Assembly (NCBI GenBank): GCA_020637775.1
Contig: JACKJV010000015.1
Span: forward strand, 6,180 to 70,179
Reading direction: 5' to 3'
Source of the DNA: Brucellaceae bacterium
GTDB lineage: Bacteria; Pseudomonadota; Alphaproteobacteria; Rhizobiales; Rhizobiaceae
Length of the DNA stretch: 64,000 bases
Shown here: piece by piece, positions 19,978-28,057 of the stretch
How positions within the stretch are numbered: the stretch's first letter is position 1
Layout of the letters: every line of letters begins with the position of its first letter
Made by a program: the position numbers and the translations under genes
The notes under the pieces: generated by a model
Databases searched by the model: none
Seen by the model: the letters and a program-made list of their open reading frames with translations, nothing else
What the model was told of the DNA's origin: nothing

Positions 19978-20367
19978 TCAAAGTATTTTTCCATGAAATT
20001 GTGGCTCCTGCTCTGCCCACTCCACCGGAAACGGCTCCAACAGCCGCGCCAACGTCACCTCCGGCCCCTGCCCACCGTCCAGGATCGCCTCGACGATGTC
20101 GGGCGCCAGCAGGGTCAGGCGCAGGATGCGGCTGATGTAGGATGGGTTGATCTTCTCGGCGCGAGCGATGTCCTTGATCGTGGTGACCTCGCCGGATTCG
20201 AGCATCCGGTTCCAGCGGTGGGCGCGGGCGATTGCCTTGACGAGCGTGCTGTCAATGCGAGGGCTGTTGTATCCTGTCGCACCGTCCGGCCCGATGATCC
20301 GCTTGCCGCTGCCATGCCGGGTCGTGGCAAAGGGGACTCGGACCGCAATGTGTTGACCTGTATTCAC
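19978..20367 (-). CDS. Recombinase-linked helix-turn-helix protein (intact copy)
   Basis: A 129-residue protein. After a basic N-terminus (about residues 1-40) comes a KorB/ParB-like helix-turn-helix: TTIKDIARAEKINPSYISRIL, then RLTLLAPDIVEAILDG and a C-terminal KVTLAR-like helix. Its start overlaps the stop of the large serine recombinase by four bases (ATGA), so both are translated from one message. This pairing is frequent in alphaproteobacterial integrative elements. It may act as a recombination directionality or control factor, which is inference. Two partial copies lie at 8444 and 18709. Confidence 0.8.
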   Translation of the reverse strand: MNTGQHIAVRVPFATTRHGSGKRIIGPDGATGYNSPRIDSTLVKAIARAHRWNRMLESGEVTTIKDIARAEKINPSYISRILRLTLLAPDIVEAILDGGQGPEVTLARLLEPFPVEWAEQEPQFHGKIL

Positions 20368-21671
20368 GCGGCCACGCTCCCCGCTGATGTGAGTTCGCGG
20401 GCAAGGCCGGGCAGGCCGTCGGCACGAAGGCGGATGTCGAGTTCATTCTCGAGGATGGTGACGCGCTCGACCAGCAGGTGGACGATGCGTGCCTGCTCGG
20501 CCGGGAAGAGTTCATCCCACAACGGATCGAGTTGCATCAGGGCATCGCGAACGTCAGCCTCGCTCATTCCTGTCTCTTCCCGCCGCACGGCCCGCCAGGT
20601 CCCCGCAACGACTTCCGGCTGGCGAAACACGGTGCGGAGCTGGTCGATGACGGCTTCCTCGATCCGGGCTGCCGGTACCCGACCGATGGAACAGGCCCCT
20701 GCCCCGTGCTTCAGGACGGACTGGCTCACGTAGTACCGATAAAGCTTTCCATCCTTGCGGGTGTGGGTGGGCGAGAAGGCGGCGCCATCCGGTCCGAAGA
20801 GCAGGCCTTTCAGCAGGGCCGGTGTCTGGGACCGCGTATTGGCGGCCCGCGAGCGTGGGCTTTGTTTGAGGATGGACTGGACCTTGTCCCACAGATCGCG
20901 GGAGATGATCGCATCGTGCTGGCCGGGATAGATCCTGCCCTTGTGACGGATATCCCCGACAAGGATCGGGTTGTTCAGCAGACGATAGAGATAGCCCTTG
21001 GAGATCAGGCCGCCCTGGCGGGTTTGGACGGCCTGCTTTCGCAGTTCGCGGGCCAGCAGGGTTGCCGATCCGAGTTCCACGAAGCGTTCAAAGATGGCGC
21101 GAACCTGTTTCGCATCGTCCGGCACCACGACCAGCTTGCGCTCCTGCGCCTTGTAGCCGAAGGGTGGGACGCCTCCCATCCACATGCCCTTGGCCTTGGA
21201 GGCTGCGACCTTGTCGCGGATGCGTTCAGCGGTGACCTCGCGCTCGAACTGGGCGAAGGACAACAGGATGTTGAGCGTCAGCCGGCCCATGGAATTGGTG
21301 GTATTGAAGGCCTGGGTGACGGAGACGAAGGTCACGCCGTTTCGATCGAACAGGTCGACCAGCCGGGCAAAGTCGGCCAATGAGCGCGAGAGCCTGTCAA
21401 TCTTGTAGACCACAACCACATCGACGAGCCCGGCCTCGATGTCGTCCATCAGGCGCTTCAGGCCCGGCCGCTCCAGCGTGCCGCCGGAATGCCCGCCGTC
21501 GTCATAGTGATCGCGGACGCGAACCCAGCCTTCCGCCTTCTGGCTGGCGATGAACGCCTCGCAGGCTTCGCGCTGGGCATGGAGGCTGTTGAATTCCTGC
21601 TCGAGCCCCTCTTCGGAGGATTTGCGCGTGTAGATCGCCGCGCGGCGCTTGATGACCGGAGACGGATTCAT
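20364..21671 (-). CDS. Large serine recombinase (site-specific integrase)
   Basis: A 435-residue recombinase. The start at 21669-21671 has AAGGAGGGGTGT upstream; a longer in-frame extension is out of family. The catalytic N-terminal domain has YTRKSSEEGLEQEFNSL (nucleophile Ser near residue 14-15), YDDGGHSGGTLERPGL, and VVVYKIDRLSRS. Then follow a recombinase domain with GYLYRLLNNPILVGDIRHKG and a zinc-ribbon-like part. It should integrate or excise the element it belongs to by double-strand exchange. It starts four bases inside the DUF2924 gene's end, forming an operon DUF2924-recombinase-HTH. Confidence 0.93.
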   Translation of the reverse strand: MNPSPVIKRRAAIYTRKSSEEGLEQEFNSLHAQREACEAFIASQKAEGWVRVRDHYDDGGHSGGTLERPGLKRLMDDIEAGLVDVVVVYKIDRLSRSLADFARLVDLFDRNGVTFVSVTQAFNTTNSMGRLTLNILLSFAQFEREVTAERIRDKVAASKAKGMWMGGVPPFGYKAQERKLVVVPDDAKQVRAIFERFVELGSATLLARELRKQAVQTRQGGLISKGYLYRLLNNPILVGDIRHKGRIYPGQHDAIISRDLWDKVQSILKQSPRSRAANTRSQTPALLKGLLFGPDGAAFSPTHTRKDGKLYRYYVSQSVLKHGAGACSIGRVPAARIEEAVIDQLRTVFRQPEVVAGTWRAVRREETGMSEADVRDALMQLDPLWDELFPAEQARIVHLLVERVTILENELDIRLRADGLPGLARELTSAGSVAA

Positions 21672-22162
21672 ACACCCCTCCTTCCGCCGTTCAGTCCGAA
21701 AAATGTCCATCCGTTCCAGCGCGTGCCGGTGATCGCCCGCGCAATGGCCGACAGCGACTGGTACGCCCTGCCCTGCCATTCGAAACCATCCGTTAGGACG
21801 GTGACAGTGTGCTCCACGCCTTTCCATTCCCGGATGAGCTTCGTTCCCGCAATCGGCTTGCGGTCATGGCGCAGGCGACGGGTGGCGATGTTACCGCCAT
21901 CGACCTGTTCGCCGAGGGCCTGCAGGCGCTTGACCGTTTCGGGCTTCAAACCGCCGAATACCAGTTCCTGGATGCGCCAGGCCAGCCGGCTTTCCAGGAA
22001 TGACCGGTTCCACGGGGGCGGTTCGTTTCCTATGATGTGGCGCCATTGCTGCTTCAGCTCTGCCGTGGTCATGGACTTCAGAGCCGCCACGCGGGCGAGC
22101 ACGGTCGGGTCGTCGTAACGATGACGCTGATCTGGCTTGTTGGGGAGAGACGCATTTGTCAA
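21668..22162 (-). CDS. DUF2924 domain protein
   Basis: A 164-residue protein: LKSMTTAELKQQWRHIIGNEPPPWNR near residues 30-55, LAWRIQELVFGGL, and a C-terminal KLIREWKGVEHTVTVLTDGFEWQGR with YQSLSAIARAITGTRWNGWTFFGL. DUF2924 genes are regularly found upstream of serine recombinases in alphaproteobacterial elements. The end overlaps the recombinase start (ATGA). I prefer a TTG start at 22160-22162, overlapping the stop of the preceding small gene as TTGA, with AAAGGCAGG upstream. An ATG at 22225 would overlap that gene by 67 bases. Role unknown, perhaps DNA binding. Confidence 0.8.
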   Translation of the reverse strand: MTNASLPNKPDQRHRYDDPTVLARVAALKSMTTAELKQQWRHIIGNEPPPWNRSFLESRLAWRIQELVFGGLKPETVKRLQALGEQVDGGNIATRRLRHDRKPIAGTKLIREWKGVEHTVTVLTDGFEWQGRAYQSLSAIARAITGTRWNGWTFFGLNGGRRGV

Positions 22163-22353
22163 AGTGTACCTGCCTTTCGGTTGGTCCGACTGACGCTCTG
22201 TCCGGAGCGGAAGTCCACTCGACATTCGCGATCCTCACCGAATTCGACGCTTGACTGGCGGGCATGAAGACGAACCATGCCGGCGGAAAGGATGCGAGCC
22301 ACTTCGCCGAGGCGTTCGCTGGTCGTCATGCGGTTCGGGGCGAGCGGGTTCAT
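22159..22353 (-). CDS. Small conserved element protein of unknown function
   Basis: A 64-residue protein: MNPLAPNRMTTSERLGEVAR, then ILSAGMVRLHARQSS and a C-terminal SVSRTNRKAGTL. It starts directly at the end of the primase gene (four-base overlap) and ends overlapping the DUF2924 start, so it is a member of the same operon. The spacing argues strongly that it is real. Function unknown; basic and possibly DNA-associated. Confidence 0.7.
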   Translation of the reverse strand: MNPLAPNRMTTSERLGEVARILSAGMVRLHARQSSVEFGEDRECRVDFRSGQSVSRTNRKAGTL

Positions 22354-24638
22354 TGGGCGGCACCTCCCCTGGACCGCAGGCGGATGCCCTGCCATATCCT
22401 GCCCCGGTTCGTCCGCGCGGCCCTGAAGCCGTTAAGCCGCAAGGCTTCCCCTAAGGACTTTGGGGAGCGGGCTTCGTGCCCTTCGCGTTCAGCCCATGCT
22501 TTCCAGCTTCCATAGAGATCGGACGACAGGGTCTCGAACGCGTGGTTGGTCTCGCAGCACGCTTCGATCCATTGGCCGATGATGTCCTCTTCACGGAAAT
22601 AGGCATCGCGAGCATCGGTCACGGCGTCCGGTGGTGACAGGCCGATACGCTGCCAGTCGGCACATCCGTCAACCATCCACCGCAGGATGCCGTCCCGTTC
22701 CTGAAGGAGCCGATTGGCCAGATCCTTGTCGCGCTTGTCTGCCGGGATCGTCACCGCGAAGGGTACGATATGCAGACGGCGGCGCATCGCTTCTCCGGTC
22801 GTGCTCAGATTGGGCAGGTGATTGCCCGCAATGATCAGCTTGCAGTTCGGTCTGTATTGGAAGAAATCGCGATGCATGAAGCGCGCGCTGATCAGTTCGC
22901 CGCCGGTGATAGCCTTGATGCGGGATTCAGCCCAATTGCGATCCGCCTCTGTCTCCGTGATCGTCACCAGGCGCGCACCCGCAAGGCCGGCCATGTCTGT
23001 CGGATGGCGATCCGAACGTGACGACATGAACGCGTCCGACGGTGCCGTGGTCGCGTAGCTTCCAAGCACCGTGGAAATCGTTGACAGGAAGACGGACTTG
23101 CCGTTCGCACCGTCGCCGTGGAGAAAGAAGAAGACCTGCTCCCTGGTCGATCCGGTCAGGCAGTAGCCGCAGACACGGGCGAGATAAGCAACAAGGCTAT
23201 GGTCGCGGCCACACACCTGGTCGAGGAATGACAGCCACAATGGGTAGGCCGACCCGACCGATGCCGCTGCGCACCGGCTCATCAGGGCATCCGGGTCCGG
23301 GTCCTGAAGGTTTCCGCTGGTCAGGTCGAGAATGCCGTCGCGTGTGTTGAGCAGCATCTCGTCGCGATCCCAGGCCTCCGGTGCTGTTGCGATCGCCGGA
23401 TCGGCAGAGACGATCGATTGGACCGCGGTGATCGTCCGGTTGCTGGCGATGCGCCTCGCGGGGCCGGATTCCAGGCCAATCGCAGCTTTCCGGCAAGCAA
23501 TGCGGATTTCCTCGCGAATGGCACCAACCCGGTCGTGGACCCATTGGTGCCCATTCCAATGGCGCCAGATCCCGGAAGCGGGTACATAGCGCCAGGCGTT
23601 GCCGACTTCGCCGACAAACGATGCGGCAATCGCGTCCTCACTCCGGTCTGGCGGTTCAACCGAAGGCATCGGGGGGTGATTGATCGCGTCCACATCGAGA
23701 AGCGCTTCAAACTCCCGGCGCAATTCCGCTTCATCCCACGGCGGTCGAATCAGCGCGGCATTGTGCTCGCAGACTGCCTGCCATGCTTCCTCCATGGTGA
23801 CCTTGCCCTGTCGCGCCTGGCGTATCCAGTGGCCGATGACCTTGCTCAACGCTTCGAAACGCGTGATGCCGTCAACGCCATGTTCGCGGACAGGATGAAG
23901 AAAAATTCCACCGACAGGTTTGTTCGTATTCATCCCAGTCGCCATGGGCCGGACCGGCAAGCCTTCCATCCATGGCATTGCGTCAATCTGCCGGCGTAGC
24001 GCCTTCAGGTCATGGACAAAGTCGTTGTGTTCGAGAATTCGAACCGATGTCTGCCGCCCGTGTTTGGCATGAACCGATCCCGCCACGCGGATCGGCTGAT
24101 GGGCGCTGGCGAAGGCCATGTCCCCTCCGACCTTTTCGGCAATCGTCTTGCGAATGGCGCAAACAACCTTGAGGTCATCACCCGATGCGATGTCTCGAAG
24201 ACGCCAGTGGAGATGGAGCTTGGCTTGTCCATCAACTGTCCGTCCGCCTGAGGCGACGACTAGTGTCGGCTTGCCGATGTGCTGAACCAGGTGATCGCGT
24301 TTGGACGCGATGTCGCCTGCATCGATATCGACGAGGATGACAGCCATCTGCACAATGTCGTCAGCCTTCGCCCTGCCCGGCTTGCCGACGGTGCCAGGGA
24401 CGGCGAACAGACCTGCCCCGCTCGAACATGCGGATACGCCGAGACCGCTGAGGCGATCAGCGACGTCAGGCCCACAGTTCAGGAAATCCGATCTTGCAGA
24501 AACCGGCCGACCGCCCTTCTCCGGCAAGCGGCGTACCGGCACAAAACCTTCAAGCCCGCCATAGACGACGTCGCAGAATGTCCTGATTGCTTCCGGGTCA
24601 ATGAACGCGGCAGCCGCTGATGACGTTGAGATGTTCAT
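22350..24638 (-). CDS. P4-type phage/plasmid primase-helicase
   Basis: A 762-residue replication protein of the phage P4 alpha / D5 type. The N-terminal archaeo-eukaryotic-like primase region (VILVDIDAGDIASKRDHL near residues 95-115; HLHWRLRD) is followed by a D5-N domain and a superfamily 3 helicase with Walker A GDGANGKS (about residues 490-497) and TITETEADRNWAESRIKAITGGE (Walker B region). Such proteins start replication of satellites and integrative elements at their own origin. It overlaps the AlpA-like gene start by four bases and leads the operon to the recombinase. Confidence 0.9.
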   Translation of the reverse strand: MNISTSSAAAAFIDPEAIRTFCDVVYGGLEGFVPVRRLPEKGGRPVSARSDFLNCGPDVADRLSGLGVSACSSGAGLFAVPGTVGKPGRAKADDIVQMAVILVDIDAGDIASKRDHLVQHIGKPTLVVASGGRTVDGQAKLHLHWRLRDIASGDDLKVVCAIRKTIAEKVGGDMAFASAHQPIRVAGSVHAKHGRQTSVRILEHNDFVHDLKALRRQIDAMPWMEGLPVRPMATGMNTNKPVGGIFLHPVREHGVDGITRFEALSKVIGHWIRQARQGKVTMEEAWQAVCEHNAALIRPPWDEAELRREFEALLDVDAINHPPMPSVEPPDRSEDAIAASFVGEVGNAWRYVPASGIWRHWNGHQWVHDRVGAIREEIRIACRKAAIGLESGPARRIASNRTITAVQSIVSADPAIATAPEAWDRDEMLLNTRDGILDLTSGNLQDPDPDALMSRCAAASVGSAYPLWLSFLDQVCGRDHSLVAYLARVCGYCLTGSTREQVFFFLHGDGANGKSVFLSTISTVLGSYATTAPSDAFMSSRSDRHPTDMAGLAGARLVTITETEADRNWAESRIKAITGGELISARFMHRDFFQYRPNCKLIIAGNHLPNLSTTGEAMRRRLHIVPFAVTIPADKRDKDLANRLLQERDGILRWMVDGCADWQRIGLSPPDAVTDARDAYFREEDIIGQWIEACCETNHAFETLSSDLYGSWKAWAEREGHEARSPKSLGEALRLNGFRAARTNRGRIWQGIRLRSRGGAAQ

Positions 24639-24850
24639 GATCCACCCTCACCGAGAAGGCGGCGCTCATGGTCCAGGACATCCTCGATGCGGTAGTGCAC
24701 AGCTGCGCCAATCCGGAGCCAGGCTGGCGTCTTTCCGGCCGCGCGCATGCGCTGCAGGGTGCGTCGAGATTTGTCCCATCGCCGGGCCAGATCCCGCTCT
24801 CTGATGAGCGCCGGCAGAGCAGGTGTTGGAAATCTCGTTCTTTCTTCCAT
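24635..24850 (-). CDS. AlpA/MerR-like small DNA-binding regulator
   Basis: A 71-residue protein with a winged helix-turn-helix of the excisionase/AlpA type: LIRERDLARRWDKSRRTLQRMRAAG, then WLRIGAAVHYRIEDVLDHERR. AGGAGGTGACCA lies immediately upstream of the ATG. It heads the minus-strand operon regulator-primase-small protein-DUF2924-recombinase-HTH. Four ATGACA-type repeats at 24920-25019 are directly upstream and may be its or the primase's targets. In P4-like elements this protein type controls excision and replication genes. Confidence 0.85.
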   Translation of the reverse strand: MEERTRFPTPALPALIRERDLARRWDKSRRTLQRMRAAGKTPAWLRIGAAVHYRIEDVLDHERRLLGEGGS

Positions 24851-24919
24851 TGGTCACCTCCTGGTGAAGTCGATGGAAGGAAAAATATCGATTTCCCCGT
24901 GCCTTAGGGGGCGGTTATC

Positions 24920-25021
24920 ATGACAGGATATGACGCGCTTCGTGACAAGATGGCGCTTCGGGGACCGTTGGTTCGCCGGTCAAGCGCGGCTTCATGACAA
25001 AACCGCCCGCTTCATGACAAA
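24920..25021. promoter_or_regulatory. Cluster of TTCATGACAA direct repeats upstream of the regulator/primase operon
   Basis: ATGACA occurs at 24920-24925, 24994-24999 and 25014-25019, and GTGACA at 24942-24947. The last two sit in the longer repeat GCTTCATGACAAA, exactly 20 bases apart, and GCGCTTCGTGACAAG is a near match. The repeats lie between the AlpA-like gene and the QueC-like gene end. Such iterated sites suit an operator or a replication origin bound by the primase. Related TGTCAT sites occur at 27920-27994. Confidence 0.7.
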
Positions 25022-25052
25022 GCACTTGGATGCCGCCAGACGGCGAAACGAA

Positions 25053-26945
25053 TCAGGGCAGGATTTGAGCTGCGGGGTCCAGTCGATAGCCATACTGGCG
25101 ACGGTTCTCGATCAGGATGTCCCGGGCAGGACTGACCCCGTGAATTGCCTGGTAGAAGTCGGCCAGTTCCGCCCGGCAGCGTTTCACGTTCTGGGTAACG
25201 ACCGATTTTGACGATCCCGTCAGGTCAGCAAGGTTGCCTGCCGTTACGAACTGGTGCTCATCAGGTGAACGCCCTTCCATGACGTCCTCTTCCCATGCCG
25301 GCCTGAGCTTGTGGGCGACAAGGGATGGCGCGCCATGGACACAACCAAGGTCAACCACCTCGACCCATGGTCTGTCATCTCCTGACGATGAGAAGCGAAC
25401 GCGCAAGGGAAACGCAACGCTGTCGAAGGCTGGGGGTTCTTCCCCGACCGGATGGGTACCAACGACATCCAGCGGCGGAACACCCGGAACTTGAATTGCT
25501 GCCGGCCGCGGCTCCAGGCCTGCTCCACTTGTCTGCTTCGATATGAACGCGCCCAGCAACGAATCCGGCCGCAAACGACCTTGTTCAACCAGCGCGGCGC
25601 TGCCAGCAATCGCCTTATTCAGAACGTTACGCACGGCCTGACCGTGGAGCCTCTGCAGGTCCAGGACACGTTTGGCTGTGACAGATACGGATTCCCCCGG
25701 GAATCCTTCACAGATTCTGGCCACTTCGCCGCCAAACCGCTCCATGAACTCGACATCGGTCATGACGGAGAGCCGTCGTGCATGCTCCGTCCAGTCAAGA
25801 GCCATTGTCATGGACTTGATATCATGGCGCTCGCCGGTGAGGACATCCGTTTCGTAGATTTCCGGCGGTTCATGGTCTGCCAGATCACTGGCGAGGACAG
25901 CGAAGCGCCGGTCAAGGCATTGTGAGCAGCGACCGCAATGGGTGTGAAGCTTGGTGGCCGTATAGACACTGCTGCAGCTGATTGTATTCTTCAGCAGGTC
26001 GGCACCTCCGTGAGAACGAAGCCGATCCAGAACCTGCGCCTTGGTCATCCACTGGTAGGGATTAGACAGATCGACGTCCGCGTCGATCGTCTTCAGGAGA
26101 TGATCGAGCAGGCGCATCGACAAGGGATGAGTGGTTCGTGTCGCCATGGTTCCGATGACCTGCTCGGAAATCGGCAACTGGTGGCTGACGACACCATTCT
26201 CGAAAAACCGGATGATCTTCGCCCCCAAGGAGCTGGCGATGGCATAGGCGATGGCGGTGAACAGGAACGAGCGTGTTCGCTGGGTGCGTTCCTTCGAATC
26301 GCTGCCGACACGCTGCGCGGTGACCGGGACATGGACCAGGCGATCGGGAAAACGCTCCGCCAGCGCCGAAACAAGCCGGTCCTGCTGAGCATGAAGTTTG
26401 TTTGCCGACCGACGTGTAACCAGTGCCACGCGCTTGTTGGTGGTCGCCAGCGTCTCAAGCGCCCCGGTCAGGGAATCGAGACCGCCAGAGAACAGGATGA
26501 CCTCATCGATCTGGCGGGCGGCGTCCGAAACCGGGTCAAACTGGAGAAACCCCTGTCGTCCCTGCGGATCGATCCTCTGTTCAAAGGCGAACTGGAAGTA
26601 ATCGTCAGACACGAACGATGCTGTACTGACAACGGCCTCCATCACATCCGGATGGGACCAGAAATCGGGGTCGTGAACGGGAATGGTGAGCCGGAAGCGG
26701 CGGCGCCATCGTTCTCCAAAATCCGGGCGGGTATCTCCACCGCGTTTGATCCCCGTATCAGCGGCAAAGATGCAGGCGGAAATCTCGACCAGGTCTTCCG
26801 TGCGTTCATCGAGGGACCTCAGCGCCCTCGCCTCGATCTTTTCCGTCCCAAGGTTGAACGTCGGATTGTGGCCATTCACGCGGATCGGTTCGCGGTTTTG
26901 CACCCGGCCGTTGCCTTCCAGGATTTCGAGGAGTGCATCACGCAT
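25053..26945 (-). CDS. QueC-like PP-loop protein with C-terminal winged-helix-like extension
   Basis: A 630-residue protein. After an N-terminal region of about 165 residues with no clear match, a PP-loop typical of 7-cyano-7-deazaguanine synthase appears: EVILFSGGLDSLTGALETL (about 167-185). A zinc cluster then follows in SCSSVYTATKLHTHCGRCSQCLDRRFAVLA (four Cys, about 325-350). This is far larger than housekeeping QueC (about 230 residues) and there are no other queuosine genes near it. The last 75 or so residues (NLADLTGSSKSVVTQNVKRC, ending YGYRLDP) look like a winged helix. The start overlaps the partner gene end by 8 bases. QueC-like enzymes occur in Qat and type IV CBASS defence; a defence role here is inferred. 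Confidence 0.8.
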   Translation of the reverse strand: MRDALLEILEGNGRVQNREPIRVNGHNPTFNLGTEKIEARALRSLDERTEDLVEISACIFAADTGIKRGGDTRPDFGERWRRRFRLTIPVHDPDFWSHPDVMEAVVSTASFVSDDYFQFAFEQRIDPQGRQGFLQFDPVSDAARQIDEVILFSGGLDSLTGALETLATTNKRVALVTRRSANKLHAQQDRLVSALAERFPDRLVHVPVTAQRVGSDSKERTQRTRSFLFTAIAYAIASSLGAKIIRFFENGVVSHQLPISEQVIGTMATRTTHPLSMRLLDHLLKTIDADVDLSNPYQWMTKAQVLDRLRSHGGADLLKNTISCSSVYTATKLHTHCGRCSQCLDRRFAVLASDLADHEPPEIYETDVLTGERHDIKSMTMALDWTEHARRLSVMTDVEFMERFGGEVARICEGFPGESVSVTAKRVLDLQRLHGQAVRNVLNKAIAGSAALVEQGRLRPDSLLGAFISKQTSGAGLEPRPAAIQVPGVPPLDVVGTHPVGEEPPAFDSVAFPLRVRFSSSGDDRPWVEVVDLGCVHGAPSLVAHKLRPAWEEDVMEGRSPDEHQFVTAGNLADLTGSSKSVVTQNVKRCRAELADFYQAIHGVSPARDILIENRRQYGYRLDPAAQILP

Positions 26946-27768
26946 CGAGCCCTCTCTTGCGCTTCAGCTCCTCCGTTATCTTCTTGAAGGCGACGGCACC
27001 GAACGCGGCTGCGCGTTGCGAACTGATCGTGCCATCCCGGTGCAACGTGGCTCCGTACCAGCCGCCTGCGAACTCCTTGATGATCCGGGTTGCTTCCATC
27101 GAGTATTGCGTGAGCGACTGACCGAACGCGCTGCGTTCGCTGATGTCGGCAAATCGCCTCGCTTCCCCCACCCTGGATGAGAGAACGCGTGACAGCCAGG
27201 AATTGAGCGTGTCCGACAACAGCCGCGTGTAGAATGACCTTGCCAGGCCAGAGAACGCCGCCGAATTGGCAAAACTAGCTGCAGACTGCTGAACATCGGC
27301 TGCGCTTGCCGAAATAAGTCCCGGAAGCCTGTCGCCAAGCTGCAGTGAAAGCGTACCGAGCAGGCTGCGACGCGCCAGTTCCCCGAAATCCGACCGCCGC
27401 CCAGAGGCGCTGGCGACCTGGTCCAGGCAGTTGCCCGCTGCATTGACGATGTCGATCAATGACGGATCGTCGCCGACGTTGAGACCCAGAGCACGAAGCT
27501 CCGCGCCGAATTCCGGCTGTCGTGCAGCCTGCGGGATCATGGCCAACAGCCGGACCGCTTCCACGAACACCGGATCGTTGGGCGCATTCTTCAGATCTCG
27601 CTCGGCGGCATCCGCGGCCGCCGAGAAGACCGCAGCCTCACGAGCACCATCTTCCAGCAAGGCCACAACATGTTGCCACTTGCGTGTATTGGGCAGGACG
27701 CCGAGATGAATGTGTCCCACCGGTCTTCTCCCATCCGGTGAATGTCTCGGAAAGTTGAAGCCCGACAT
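26938..27768 (-). CDS. Unknown partner protein of the QueC-like enzyme
   Basis: A 276-residue protein starting MSGFNFPRHSPDGRRPVGH. The body is predicted mostly helical and Ala/Ser-rich, with a long middle (SASAADVQQSAASFANSAAFS) and ends FAGGWYGATLHRDGTIS and a basic helix KKITEELKRKRG. No signal peptide, membrane segment or catalytic motif is visible. It overlaps the start of the QueC-like gene by 8 bases, so the two are coupled. Its position matches the QatB slot beside QatC, but the sequence does not look like QatB to me. I do not recognise the family. Confidence 0.7.
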   Translation of the reverse strand: MSGFNFPRHSPDGRRPVGHIHLGVLPNTRKWQHVVALLEDGAREAAVFSAAADAAERDLKNAPNDPVFVEAVRLLAMIPQAARQPEFGAELRALGLNVGDDPSLIDIVNAAGNCLDQVASASGRRSDFGELARRSLLGTLSLQLGDRLPGLISASAADVQQSAASFANSAAFSGLARSFYTRLLSDTLNSWLSRVLSSRVGEARRFADISERSAFGQSLTQYSMEATRIIKEFAGGWYGATLHRDGTISSQRAAAFGAVAFKKITEELKRKRGLDA

Positions 27769-27967
27769 CGACTGTTGTCAACCGTGGCGCGTCTCAGACC
27801 CGGCGTGGTTTTGCCGTCATGGTCAGGTGCAGCTCCGGACCATGACGGATCATGACGCTTGAAAACGTAATTGCTCTTCGCGCGCGCGTGAGAAGATTAC
27901 GTTCTGATCCGTCACGATGTGTCATGCTGCTAGAAAGCTCTCAGCAGCCGTCGCGGCTTGTCGCAGA

Positions 27968-28025
27968 ATGTCGGAAATTGTCATTTTCTGTCATTCTATC
28001 AATGGCTTGGCATCTGTCGTATAAT
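27968..28025 (+). promoter_or_regulatory. Promoter with three phased TGTC repeats upstream of the ParB-methyltransferase gene
   Basis: A perfect TATAAT (28020-28025) lies 33 bases before the start codon. The hexamer 17 bases upstream (TATCAA, 27997-28002) is a weak -35 box, so an activator may be needed. Directly upstream, TGTCGG, TGTCAT (27979-27984) and TGTCAT (27989-27994) repeat with a 10-base step, one helical turn. A further TGTCAT lies at 27920-27925 and ATGACG words at 27842 and 27851. The same core, inverted, is found at 24920-25019. Confidence 0.6.
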
Positions 28026-28057
28026 CCCGTTCAGTCTTGAAGCACGGGAAATTGCGC

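Noticed and set aside
25053..26945. Housekeeping queuosine gene queC
   Set aside because: The protein is almost three times QueC length, has extra N- and C-terminal parts, and no queDEF genes are near. The overlap with an unknown gene inside a mobile element points to another role.
24920..28025. CRISPR array or multi-spacer locus
   Set aside because: The repeats are 6-13 bases long with irregular spacing and no cas genes are present. They fit binding sites better.
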